Shown here piece by piece: positions 21,616-29,387 of a stretch of 53,269 nt of DNA (position 1 is its first letter; each line of letters starts with the position of its first letter). The translations under genes were made by a program, and so were the position numbers. The DNA lies in contig JAFSCP010000019.1 in NCBI GenBank assembly GCA_017436705.1, positions 1-53,269 on the forward strand. The letters run 5' to 3'. Source of the stretch: Bacillota bacterium (lineage in GTDB: Bacteria; Bacillota; Clostridia; Peptostreptococcales; Anaerovoracaceae). Under the pieces are notes generated by a model. It was not told where the DNA came from and ran no database searches. It was given only the letters and a program-made list of their open reading frames with translations.

Positions 21616-21644
21616 TTGACAAAAAATAAAGCCCCAATTATAAT
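21616..21644 (+). promoter_or_regulatory. Consensus sigma-A promoter of the cysteine desulfidase gene
   Basis: TTGACA (21616-21621), 17-base spacer, TATAAT (21639-21644): a perfect match to the housekeeping consensus, 38 bases upstream of the start codon. It suggests strong constitutive expression or a regulator not visible here. Confidence 0.85.
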
Positions 21645-21682
21645 GTTATTGACTATATTAAATTTACCGGAGAATTACAGCT

Positions 21683-22969
21683 ATGAATAATTTACAGAAA
21701 AAAGAACTTATTGATTTACTATACAGCGAACTGGTCCCTGCTCTCGGTTGTACCGAACCTATAGCCATCGCATACGCTGCTGCCAAAGCACGTCAGGTTC
21801 TGGGTCAGATGCCTGAACACATCGATATCCGCTGCAGCGGCAATATCATCAAAAACGTAAAAGGTGTGCTGGTTCCAAATTCAGGCGGCATGAAAGGTGT
21901 CGGAGCTGCGGCAGTACTCGGCGTAGTGGGCGGCAATGCCGACCTGGCCCTGGAAGTGCTTTCTTCCGTTACGGATGAGCACATCGCAGAGACCAGAAAA
22001 CTTCTCGATGAAGGTTTCTTCAGCTGCCAGCTCCAGGAAAATGTTGCAAACCTCTATATTGTGGCAACTGTAAATGCAGGCGGTCATACTGCCAGCGTAA
22101 CAATCGTAAACCGCCACACAATGATTGCCGAAATGACAAGAGACGGCCATATAATATACCAGCTCAGCCAGTATGCTGACATGCAGAAAGAAAAAGAAAA
22201 CAACAAGCCGTGGACACTTACCATGGAAGGTATCGTGGACTTTGCCAATACTGTTGACCTTGCCGAAGTAAAGCCGCTGCTTGATTCACAGATTGAAATG
22301 AACTCCGCCATCGCCCGTGAAGGTCTTTCCAATACCTACGGCGCACAGGTGGGCAAAACCCTTCTGGACTGCTACCCTGAAGATGTCCGTACAAGAGCCA
22401 GAGCTTACGCAGCAGCAGGTTCCGATGCAAGAATGGGCGGATGCAGCCTGCCGGTAGTAATTAATTCCGGCAGCGGCAACCAGGGAATGACAGTTTCCCT
22501 GCCGGTACTTCAGTATGCGGACAAGTGGGGCATCTCCGAAGAAAAAACTTACCGCGCCCTGCTCATCAGCAACCTTACAGCAATTCATCTCAAGCATTAT
22601 ATAGGAAGCCTTTCCGCTTTCTGCGGCGCCGTTACTGCTGCCTGCGCTGCAGGATGTGCCATCACATATCTTGCCGGCGGCACTTTTGAGCAGATCTGCA
22701 ACACAATCATCAATACCCTTGCCAATGTAGGAGGCATCGTCTGTGACGGCGCCAAAGCTTCCTGCGCTGCCAAGATTGCTTCCGCAGTGGATGCTGCAAT
22801 TCTTGGTCACCAGATGAGCATGCTTGGACGTTCTTTCTCCGGCGGCGACGGTATCATCCAGGACAATATCGAAGATACCATCAAGAGCATCGGCTATGTA
22901 GGCCGCGTCGGCATGAAAGAAACTGATATCGAAATTCTCCATATCATGATGGACGATGTGGAACTTTAA
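21683..22969 (+). CDS. cyuA: L-cysteine desulfidase, CdsB/CyuA (UPF0597) family
   Basis: An oxygen-sensitive [4Fe-4S] enzyme cleaving L-cysteine to pyruvate, ammonia and sulfide. 428 residues. C23 (GCTEPIAIA), C314 (SAFCGAV), C354 and C361 (IVCDGAKASC) reproduce the spacing of the four functional cysteines of Methanocaldococcus CdsB (25, 282, 322, 329: intervals 40 and 7 match exactly). Glycine-rich motifs NSGGMKGVG and NSGSGNQGM are characteristic of the family and related to serine dehydratase. It has its own strong promoter and terminator. No CyuP-like transporter is adjacent. Confidence 0.9.
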   Translation: MNNLQKKELIDLLYSELVPALGCTEPIAIAYAAAKARQVLGQMPEHIDIRCSGNIIKNVKGVLVPNSGGMKGVGAAAVLGVVGGNADLALEVLSSVTDEHIAETRKLLDEGFFSCQLQENVANLYIVATVNAGGHTASVTIVNRHTMIAEMTRDGHIIYQLSQYADMQKEKENNKPWTLTMEGIVDFANTVDLAEVKPLLDSQIEMNSAIAREGLSNTYGAQVGKTLLDCYPEDVRTRARAYAAAGSDARMGGCSLPVVINSGSGNQGMTVSLPVLQYADKWGISEEKTYRALLISNLTAIHLKHYIGSLSAFCGAVTAACAAGCAITYLAGGTFEQICNTIINTLANVGGIVCDGAKASCAAKIASAVDAAILGHQMSMLGRSFSGGDGIIQDNIEDTIKSIGYVGRVGMKETDIEILHIMMDDVEL

Positions 22970-22986
22970 CTTTGAACATTATACAC

Positions 22987-23017
22987 AAAAAGAGACGGCC
23001 GCTGACCGTCTCTTTTT
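22987..23017. terminator. Bidirectional terminator after cyuA and the kce-like gene
   Basis: A 12-bp stem AAAAAGAGACGG / CCGTCTCTTTTT with a 7-base loop. T-runs on both strands suit convergent transcription. Confidence 0.85.
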
Positions 23018-23043
23018 ATATGCTTATTCAGTTATGTACTTAA

Positions 23044-23874
23044 TTACTTAAGTGGAGCTAAGCCTAAGATTTCTCTAGCTTCAGCTGGAGTAGCGATTTC
23101 TCTGCCGATAATCTTAGCAAGCTTAACAGCCTTTTCTACTAATTCGCCGTTGGATTTAGCTAAAACGCCCTTTTCTAAGTAGAGGTTGTCTTCGAAACCT
23201 ACTCTTACGTGACCGCCCATAGCGATTGTAGCTGCTGCGATGTTCCAGCAGTTCTTACCAAGACCTGTTGCAGTCCAAGTTGAACCTTCTGGAATGGAAT
23301 CTACCATGAATGCTAAGTCTCTTACTGTAGCAGACATCTGAACGCCGAGTACGAAGTCCCAGTGAATTGGTCTTGTAAGGTAACCCTTCTTGCCAGCTGT
23401 CTTCATAGCAAGGTCGATCATACCCTTATCAAATACTTCACATTCTGGCTTGATGCCTCTTTCCTGCATAATCTTAGCGAAGTTGATGATTGTGTTGTCG
23501 GAGTTAACGAAGATTTCGTCGCCGCCGAAGTTGCAAGTACCGCAGTCTAAAGTAGCCATTTCTGGTGTAGGAACGATATCTGTGGAAGCTAATCTTTCAA
23601 GGTCAGTCATACCAACTGCGCCACCTGTTGAAGGCTGGATAATAGCGTCTGGGCATTCTTTTCTGATAGCGTCTACACATTCCTGGAATCTAGCAGTGTC
23701 CTGAGTTGGAGTACCGTCGTCCCATCTTACGTGAAGGTGGATTAGAGCAGCACCAGCATCATAAGCTGACTTAGCTTCTCTTACGATTTCTTCTACTGTG
23801 TAAGGTACTGCTGGGTTCTGTTCCTTAGTTACTTCTGCACCACAAATACAAGCACTGATGATTAATTTGTCCAT
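23044..23874 (-). CDS. kce: 3-keto-5-aminohexanoate cleavage enzyme-like protein (BKACE family)
   Basis: Beta-keto acid cleavage enzymes (DUF849) split a beta-keto acid with acetyl-CoA, giving acetoacetate and a CoA ester. Kce acts in lysine fermentation. 276 residues, a TIM barrel. Zn ligands H46 and H48 (IHLHVR) and E228 (VGFEDN) are present. Also present are E14 (CGAEVTKE), S82 (QPSTGGAVG) and the PEMATLDCGT segment, all at positions matching Kce. Lysine specificity is inferred; the family has several substrates. It stands alone, with no other kam/kdd/kal genes in the window. Codon use differs from neighbours (GCT, ACT, CCA, AGA, TTA favoured), suggesting high expression or transfer. Strong AAGGAGA ribosome site. 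Confidence 0.8.
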   Translation of the reverse strand: MDKLIISACICGAEVTKEQNPAVPYTVEEIVREAKSAYDAGAALIHLHVRWDDGTPTQDTARFQECVDAIRKECPDAIIQPSTGGAVGMTDLERLASTDIVPTPEMATLDCGTCNFGGDEIFVNSDNTIINFAKIMQERGIKPECEVFDKGMIDLAMKTAGKKGYLTRPIHWDFVLGVQMSATVRDLAFMVDSIPEGSTWTATGLGKNCWNIAAATIAMGGHVRVGFEDNLYLEKGVLAKSNGELVEKAVKLAKIIGREIATPAEAREILGLAPLK

Positions 23875-23947
23875 TGGTCTATATCTCCTTTTTTAAATAA
23901 AACTATAGTTTTAACACGATTAAATTACGTACAAATTCATTATACCA

Positions 23948-24799
23948 CTATATGTCACGATGTTCAAGTGTTACTCTGCGACCTTTTTCAGTAAAAATTC
24001 TGTGAAGTTCATTTGCAACCGCCACCGAACGATGCTGTCCGCCGGTGCAGCCTATTGCAATGGTTAGGCTGTACTTGCCTTCCTTGATGTAACACGGAAT
24101 GAGTTTATCAATAATTTCTGTCGTTCGGTTGATAAATTCTTTAGTAATATCCTGCTTCAGCACATACTGGGAAACCTTTTTATTGTTGCCTGTGAGCTTT
24201 TTCAGGCTCGGAACGTAGTATGGGTTCGGTATGAAACGCATATCCAGAGTCCAGTCGGTTTCAGCGGGTATACCGTGTTTGTATCCGAATGACATGATAT
24301 TGAGGATGAAAGTATCTTTTTCGCCATCCTGGCTGAAAAGTTTGTCCAGCTCTGAGTTCAGGTCAGCTACTTTAAGTGTGGTAGTGTCCACGATGTAATG
24401 AGCGTAGGCACGCAGTTCTGCAAGCTGCTCACGCTCAGCCTCAATGGCTTCCTGAGTTGTAGCCGCGGCAGAAAGAGGATGCATACGCCTTGTTTCGTTA
24501 TATCTGCGGATAAGAGCCTCATTTGAAGCCTCAATGAACAGAATTCTGAAATCCACATTTTCGTCGGTCTCAAGGGCTGTTATGCTGCTTTTAAGGTCAC
24601 CGAAAAACTGACCTCCGCGTATGTCGATAACGAAAGCTGCTTTTTTGACTTCTCTCTGTCCTGCCAGGCTCAGGTCAATAAAATTCTTAATGAGAGCCGG
24701 CGGCATATTGTCGATACAATAATAGCCCTTGTCCTCAAACCAGTCGGCCGCCTTGGTTTTTCCGGCGCCGGAAAGGCCGGTTATAATTACTACTTCCAT
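23948..24799 (-). CDS. rapZ: RNase adapter / nucleotide-binding protein RapZ
   Basis: 283 residues. N-terminal P-loop GLSGAGKT (8-15) and kinase-like fold. The C-terminal domain (about 155-283) carries the family block IAIGCTGGQHRSVAVANEL. In enterobacteria RapZ binds GlmZ/GlmY small RNAs and senses glucosamine-6-phosphate; in Firmicutes (YvcJ) it is a nucleotide-binding protein linked to cell-envelope metabolism. It follows murB and a PHP protein in one transcript (11-base gap), consistent with a peptidoglycan precursor role. The usual downstream yvcK and whiA are missing here. Confidence 0.94.
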   Translation of the reverse strand: MEVVIITGLSGAGKTKAADWFEDKGYYCIDNMPPALIKNFIDLSLAGQREVKKAAFVIDIRGGQFFGDLKSSITALETDENVDFRILFIEASNEALIRRYNETRRMHPLSAAATTQEAIEAEREQLAELRAYAHYIVDTTTLKVADLNSELDKLFSQDGEKDTFILNIMSFGYKHGIPAETDWTLDMRFIPNPYYVPSLKKLTGNNKKVSQYVLKQDITKEFINRTTEIIDKLIPCYIKEGKYSLTIAIGCTGGQHRSVAVANELHRIFTEKGRRVTLEHRDI

Positions 24800-24810
24800 C
24801 TTTTTTCCTC

Positions 24811-25578
24811 TTAGATTTTTTCAAGATTGACGATTCTCGCCGGATCCAGGCCTGCTTCAAGTGCACGTCTGAAAGGTCCCTCAAATGAGCCTACCTTTTC
24901 CGGTATGTGAGCATCGCTGCTGATTACAAATTTTACGTCGAATGCTGATGCAGTCTGTATTTCTTCCACTGTGAGATGGTGATGTTTGTCGTTGATTTCA
25001 ATGAGAGTGCCTGTATCCTGACAGGCTCTTGCGATATCCTGGATATCAAAAGGCCCTTTGTCCCCCGGATGGGTCAGAATGCTGATATGATTACCCTCAT
25101 CTTCGTTGTAGTAAAGTGCATTTACAATCATGGCGGTATTCTTCACCCTGAGCGATGAATAATCCCCTTCAAACATGCCTGCCTTGCTGTTCATATAGTT
25201 GGTCACCATACCTGCACCAAGAATACCGAAATGATAACCCGCAAGTAGAATATCAAATCTGCGGCCCTCTTCAGGTGTCACATCAAGATAAGGCTTGCGG
25301 CGGATGGTATTGGCCTCAACGCCCAGAAGAACCTTTACGGAAGGATACTTTTCTTCCAGAGCCTTGATGTCTGCTCTCATCTGGTCCAGCTGCTTCATCT
25401 TTATTCCATAGGTCAGATGCCCCGGGCCGTGGTCGGTAATCGCTATGGACGTAAGACCTTTGAGTGCTGCCACGCGGACATTGTCTTCTATGGTACCCTT
25501 TCCGTGGGAATAGACTGTATGGGTATGATGGTCATATGCCATTCTGTATTTCGAAATTATATCATCAAATTTATCCAA
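24811..25578 (-). CDS. PHP-domain phosphoesterase
   Basis: 255 residues with a complete trinuclear-metal PHP signature: H17, H18 and H20 (DHHTH), then SHGKGTIEDNV, ITDHGPGH, GVEAN, GYHFG, ILTHPGD and SSDAHIPEKVG. PHP enzymes hydrolyse phosphate esters; relatives include YcdX-type phosphatases and HisJ/HisK histidinol-phosphate phosphatase. A PHP gene between murB and rapZ is common in Clostridia. The his operon in this window lacks a histidinol-phosphate phosphatase, so this gene is a candidate, but substrate cannot be assigned from sequence. It overlaps murB by eight bases. Confidence 0.88.
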   Translation of the reverse strand: MDKFDDIISKYRMAYDHHTHTVYSHGKGTIEDNVRVAALKGLTSIAITDHGPGHLTYGIKMKQLDQMRADIKALEEKYPSVKVLLGVEANTIRRKPYLDVTPEEGRRFDILLAGYHFGILGAGMVTNYMNSKAGMFEGDYSSLRVKNTAMIVNALYYNEDEGNHISILTHPGDKGPFDIQDIARACQDTGTLIEINDKHHHLTVEEIQTASAFDVKFVISSDAHIPEKVGSFEGPFRRALEAGLDPARIVNLEKI

Positions 25579-26473
25579 TGATTCTTACCTCCGGTTCCAG
25601 CATAACGCCGAATTTGTCATAAACCGTGTTCTGAACCAGTGCCATAAGCTGCAGGATATCGGTGGCAGTTGCACCGCCGGTGTTGATTACAAAACCACTG
25701 TGAAGGGTTGAAACCTGTGCACCTCCTACAGTAAGGCCTTTGAGACCTGCATCTTCAATAAGCTTGCCTGCAAAATACCCTTCCGGCCGCTTGAAAGTAC
25801 TTCCTGCAGACGGATAGTTAACAGGCTGCTTGGAATTACGTTTTTCAAGGAGCTCCTTCATACAGGCTGCTATTTCTTCCTTGTCGCCCTTTTTCAGCTC
25901 CATGGTGACTTCCACGGCTATGTAACCGTTTTCTTCGAGGATGCTGTGCCTGTAGCTGAAATCCATTTCTTCTGCAGTAAAAATGCGTTCTTCCAGTCCG
26001 TCAGGTGAAATTGCTTTTACGGACTTTACAATGTCTTTCATCTCTCCGCCGTAAGCGCCTGCATTCATAAAAACAGCGCCGCCGATGCTGCCCGGAATGC
26101 CGCTGGCAAACTCGAAACCTGCCAGACCATCCTGCTGCAGAATCTTGGCCAGTACACCGTTTTTCATGGCAGTGCCCACATGGACTGTACAGGCCTCTTC
26201 ATCGGAATATTCTATATAATCAAATCCTGTCTGGCTGAGTCTGATTACCAGTCCCTCATATCCGCTGTCCCTGAACAGCATGTTTGAACCGTTGCCAAGC
26301 ATGATGTGCGGGATATTTTCTTTATTTACAAACTGAAGAACAGCCTTCAGTTCATCTTTTGTTTCAACTTCAACAAGAGCAGCGGCATGACCTCCTGCTC
26401 TGAAAGAAGTATATCTGCTCATGTCTGCATCTTCAATGAGATTAAGTCCCATTGCTTTCAGCTTATTTATCAT
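25571..26473 (-). CDS. murB: UDP-N-acetylenolpyruvoylglucosamine reductase
   Basis: FAD enzyme reducing UDP-GlcNAc-enolpyruvate to UDP-MurNAc. The open frame extends 34 codons upstream into the AI-2E-type gene. The ATG at 26471-26473 is preferred because it follows GGAGAAGG and gives the usual N-terminus and a 300-residue protein. Motifs: YTSFRAGGHAAAL and ILGNGSNMLF (FAD site), GIPGSIGGAVFMNAGAYGGE, YRHSI, the catalytic serine in PSAGSTFKRP, and terminal LEPEVRIIG with the catalytic Glu. It overlaps the upstream gene by 11 bases and the PHP gene by 8. Confidence 0.95.
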   Translation of the reverse strand: MINKLKAMGLNLIEDADMSRYTSFRAGGHAAALVEVETKDELKAVLQFVNKENIPHIMLGNGSNMLFRDSGYEGLVIRLSQTGFDYIEYSDEEACTVHVGTAMKNGVLAKILQQDGLAGFEFASGIPGSIGGAVFMNAGAYGGEMKDIVKSVKAISPDGLEERIFTAEEMDFSYRHSILEENGYIAVEVTMELKKGDKEEIAACMKELLEKRNSKQPVNYPSAGSTFKRPEGYFAGKLIEDAGLKGLTVGGAQVSTLHSGFVINTGGATATDILQLMALVQNTVYDKFGVMLEPEVRIIG

Positions 26474-27731
26474 TATTGCCTTCTCCAAAAACGGCCTCCT
26501 TATCAAAATCTTCCAGCTTATACTTGCTGAAATCTTCGTACAGCAATGTGTCTGTAGGAAGTTCCTTTTCTGCAAGTCTGTTGTTTATTCCTCTTCTGAT
26601 ATATGTGTACACTACTGCAAATACAGGTACTCCCAGCACCATTCCCACGAAACCGAAAAGTCCGCCTGCAACTATGATTGCAAACATAACCCAGAAGCTT
26701 GCCAGATTTGTAGACTTGCCCAGAATCTTAGGTCCTATAATATTTCCGTCAAGCTGCTGCAGCGCCAGCACCATAATTGCAAATTTCAGCGCAGCAACAG
26801 GATCAATGAGCAGCAGAATAATAATGGATGGAATAGCTCCGATAAATGGTCCGAAGAAAGGAATTACATTGGTTACCCCTATAACCACACTGATAAGCAT
26901 GGTCAGAGGCAGCTTCAGCAGTGTCATTGCTATAAAACATATTATGCCTATAATTATAGAATCTATGATTTTTCCGTTGATGAAACCGCCGAATGTTTCA
27001 TTGGTGATTCTGCCCAGTTCAAAAATGTTTTCAGCTCTCTGAGGTTTGAAAAGTGCCAGAATCATTTTCTTGGTCTGTGCAACGAAAATTTCCTTGCTGT
27101 TAAGAATGTACACGCAGATAATAAGTGCCACAAAAACATCGATAATCACACCGAAAGTGCCGATTACACCCACTGAAACATTGCTGAGGATAGCCTCAAC
27201 ATTAGGAACCAGCTTGGTCTGCGCCCATGAAATTGCAGTATCGTAAATGCTGTCCAGCTTATCTCCCAGAAAAGCCGCCAGCTGAGGGTTTTCATCCAGA
27301 TTAAGCTGAACCCAGTTGCTTACCTTCGTTACAGTATCCGGAAGGTTTGCTATGAGGCCCATAATACTTTCCCAGAGGTCAGGAAGAACCATCCATACAA
27401 GACCTGAAACCACTGCAACAATGGTCACCACAGACACCAGCGAAGCCGCCGCTCTTGCCACTTTAAGGTCACTGATAGGATGTGCAAATCTGCCCTTGGT
27501 TATTTTATAAACTGCTCTGGTTGTACTGTTATAAACAGGGCACATCAGATAAGCCATAACACCACCCAGATAGAACGGGAACAGAATATCATTAATTCTG
27601 TCAAATGCACCAAGAACCATTTTCGGATGAGTAAGTGTATAATATGCAGCAATCAGCGCAACACCCACAATAAAAAAAGTCAGCCCTGTTTTTACATACT
27701 GATTGGTTATTTTGATTCTTCTCTCGGTCAT
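26463..27731 (-). CDS. AI-2E family transporter (PerM/YtvI-like membrane protein)
   Basis: 422 residues with about eight membrane helices in the usual arrangement: two near the N-terminus, one pair in the middle, and a C-terminal bundle. The family block TNVIPFFGPFIGAIPSIIILLL and the following QQLDGNIIGPKILGKSTNLASFWVM are conserved. Members have been linked to autoinducer-2 export or Na+(Li+)/H+ antiport; function varies and is not assigned here. First gene of an AI-2E/murB/PHP/rapZ operon, overlapping murB. Its promoter carries a palindrome resembling that of the his operon. Confidence 0.88.
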   Translation of the reverse strand: MTERRIKITNQYVKTGLTFFIVGVALIAAYYTLTHPKMVLGAFDRINDILFPFYLGGVMAYLMCPVYNSTTRAVYKITKGRFAHPISDLKVARAAASLVSVVTIVAVVSGLVWMVLPDLWESIMGLIANLPDTVTKVSNWVQLNLDENPQLAAFLGDKLDSIYDTAISWAQTKLVPNVEAILSNVSVGVIGTFGVIIDVFVALIICVYILNSKEIFVAQTKKMILALFKPQRAENIFELGRITNETFGGFINGKIIDSIIIGIICFIAMTLLKLPLTMLISVVIGVTNVIPFFGPFIGAIPSIIILLLIDPVAALKFAIMVLALQQLDGNIIGPKILGKSTNLASFWVMFAIIVAGGLFGFVGMVLGVPVFAVVYTYIRRGINNRLAEKELPTDTLLYEDFSKYKLEDFDKEAVFGEGNNDK

Positions 27732-27768
27732 AATAATACCTCTGTAAGTAAACTATCCTCGTTTATTT

Positions 27769-27806
27769 ATTACTTTATTATATCGCAGTAAAGTAATCTT
27801 TTTCAA
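27769..27806 (-). promoter_or_regulatory. Promoter of the AI-2E/murB/PHP/rapZ operon with palindrome
   Basis: On the minus strand, TTGAAA (27801-27806), 18-base spacer, TATAAT (27777-27782). Inverted arms ATTACTTTA (27769-27777) and TAAAGTAAT (27789-27797) are separated by 11 bases and enclose the -10. The TAAAGTAAT half-site also occurs at 13268-13276 in the his promoter, opposite ATTTACTTT with a 10-base gap. Confidence 0.5.
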
Positions 27807-27829
27807 CTATTTTTAGCTCAAATAAATGT

Positions 27830-28552
27830 TTAATATGCAGTCAGCTGAATCATCAGCTCCAGCCTGTCATGGACGGCTCTGGCAAGAGAATCCGCAAGGA
27901 AAGTGCAGTCACCGGTTTTAAGATAGCTGACAAACTGGCTGTTATACTCAGTTTCTGTCATTTCCAGCGGAACCATCGGAAAACCCTGCTTTACCAGATA
28001 GTATTCCATAAGCGCCCTTGCCAGGACTTCGTTGTTTTCTTTATATGGCCAGATTGCCATGAAGCCGTTATGCAGCCGTGCAGCTTTGAGAAAAGGATTG
28101 TCGAACTCACCCTGCCAGTCCGCATCTGCGAGAAGCTGTGTCAGCTGCGGCAGGATATATACAGGCAGCACCGGAGTGTACGAAAACTGCTGCAGAGTAG
28201 GCGTACTCTTGCGAAGCTGCGCCGCCTCAATGTCCCCGTCACAGAATTCAAAGGCCAGCCTTGCAGACAGCACATTGCTGATGGATTCATCTGCCCCGGC
28301 AGCGGCGTAAATCATCGCTTGCAGCCGGTCCAGCCTTTCAATAAGTACATGGTCCATGATTCCGGCGCTCAGAACCATTTCTCCTTCCAGAATCCCCTCT
28401 ATATTATTACGTGTAAGCGGACTTCCGTCCAGTTTAAGATTCATGTGAATCCAGTCCACCCTTTCCAGATGGTCCATATAGTCTTTAGTATGCTGAGCAA
28501 AAGGGAGCCTGTTACCCAGAATTACTAATTTTTTTCGGATTTCACGTATCAT
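27830..28552 (-). CDS. Degenerate Fic-fold protein (active-site motif lost)
   Basis: 240 residues. The middle-to-late region reads HNGFMAIWPYKENNEVLARALMEYYL, which aligns with the Fic core IHPFxDGNGRxaRlLmnyyL. The catalytic His is W168, DGNGR is E172-N-N-E-V176, while the spacing and following helix are kept. An N-terminal NLKLDGSPLT (38-47) resembles the Fic inhibitory helix SxxxEGNxLT, also degenerate (N for S/T, D for E). AMPylation by this protein is therefore unlikely; it may be a binding-only relative. ATG start. Monocistronic between the AI-2E operon promoter and a divergent phosphodiesterase. Family placement is by motif reading only. Confidence 0.65.
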   Translation of the reverse strand: MIREIRKKLVILGNRLPFAQHTKDYMDHLERVDWIHMNLKLDGSPLTRNNIEGILEGEMVLSAGIMDHVLIERLDRLQAMIYAAAGADESISNVLSARLAFEFCDGDIEAAQLRKSTPTLQQFSYTPVLPVYILPQLTQLLADADWQGEFDNPFLKAARLHNGFMAIWPYKENNEVLARALMEYYLVKQGFPMVPLEMTETEYNSQFVSYLKTGDCTFLADSLARAVHDRLELMIQLTAY

Positions 28553-28691
28553 GGTGCGCCTCCTGCATGTGCAGTCCGTTTTTTGAAAAACTGCACTTAA
28601 TAAATTAAGTTTACCATAGTTTTGCGGCTTTTTCTATGTTATACTATACAAATAAACTTAAAATTTGCAGAAACAGAGGCGATTTTTTCAA

Positions 28692-29288
28692 ATGAGAATT
28701 TTAGTTGTGAGCGATACCCACGGTCAGTGCGGCCGTGTATACGAAATATATAAAAAACTGGCTGCAGAGGCTCCTCTGGACCTTATCGTCCACTGCGGGG
28801 ACTACAGCAGCGATGCCCTGGAGATCCAGGCAAGGCTGAGAGTTCATGTGGCTTGGGTCAAAGGCAACTGTGACGGAGGATTCGGCGATGACAACTGGTC
28901 CATACTGGAAACCGAGTACGGCAATTTCCTGATTACCCACGGTCACATGGAAAATGTGGATTTCAGCCAGCAGAATCTTTATTATAAAGCCCTTGAAAAT
29001 GACTGCATCGGTGCCTTCTACGGCCACACCCACCGCAGTGCGTACACACAGGTCGGCGACGTGTACCTGATGAATCCCGGCAGCCTGACCAAGCCGAGAG
29101 ACGGCAGCGGCGGCACCTTCGGACTGATTGTGACAAGCGAAGACAGCATCTGGGGCAAAATCTACAGATATGACGATTTCATGGCAGAAGGCGGTCCCGG
29201 CGGCGGTCCTGGCACCCAGGAAAAGAAAAAGCCCAAAGTACAGGGTGGCAAGCTGAGAAGCATGCTCAATTACAGCGACAGGTTCTAA
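28692..29288 (+). CDS. YfcE/MJ0936-type metallophosphoesterase
   Basis: A calcineurin-like phosphoesterase. The start is set at the ATG at 28692, giving the family N-terminus MRILVVSDTHG; an upstream in-frame ATG (28665) adds nine unlikely residues. 198 residues. Metal-binding blocks in order: SDTHG, HCGDYSSD, GNCD, THGHMENV, GHTHRSAY, and NPGSLTKPRDG, all intact. Relatives hydrolyse phosphodiesters (bis-pNPP) in vitro; the natural substrate is unclear. The C-terminus (about 170-198) is a Gly/Pro/Lys-rich low-complexity tail beyond the family core. Confidence 0.9.
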   Translation: MRILVVSDTHGQCGRVYEIYKKLAAEAPLDLIVHCGDYSSDALEIQARLRVHVAWVKGNCDGGFGDDNWSILETEYGNFLITHGHMENVDFSQQNLYYKALENDCIGAFYGHTHRSAYTQVGDVYLMNPGSLTKPRDGSGGTFGLIVTSEDSIWGKIYRYDDFMAEGGPGGGPGTQEKKKPKVQGGKLRSMLNYSDRF

Positions 29289-29355
29289 CGGTCGCCTCGA
29301 TCATGTAAGCAGCTTCGCTGCAAAGAAACGACCGTCGCGATTTACTTCGTAAATC
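29289..29355. repeat. Palindromic element with TTC-loop hairpins between yfcE-like gene and dsdA
   Basis: Outer arms CGGTCG (29289-29294) and CGACCG (29329-29334) enclose GCAGC-TTC-GCTGC (29309-29321). Right after them lies GATTTAC-TTC-GTAAATC (29339-29355). No T-run follows, so it is not an ordinary terminator. It could be a short intergenic palindromic repeat or an RNA-processing signal in a shared transcript. Confidence 0.55.
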
Positions 29356-29387
29356 TGAACCGCACACTCGATTATAGGAGGAATATT

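Noticed and set aside
26421-27176. 251-residue plus-strand open frame
   Set aside because: Antisense to the AI-2E-type gene and murB start; composition (Cys, His, Asn, Gln rich) typical of a shadow frame.
27830-28552. Pseudogene label for the Fic-like gene
   Set aside because: The frame is uninterrupted over 240 codons with normal codon use; only the active-site motif is altered, so a functional non-catalytic protein is more likely.
29289-29387. Rho-independent terminator between the phosphoesterase and dsdA
   Set aside because: Hairpins are present but no T-run follows on either strand.
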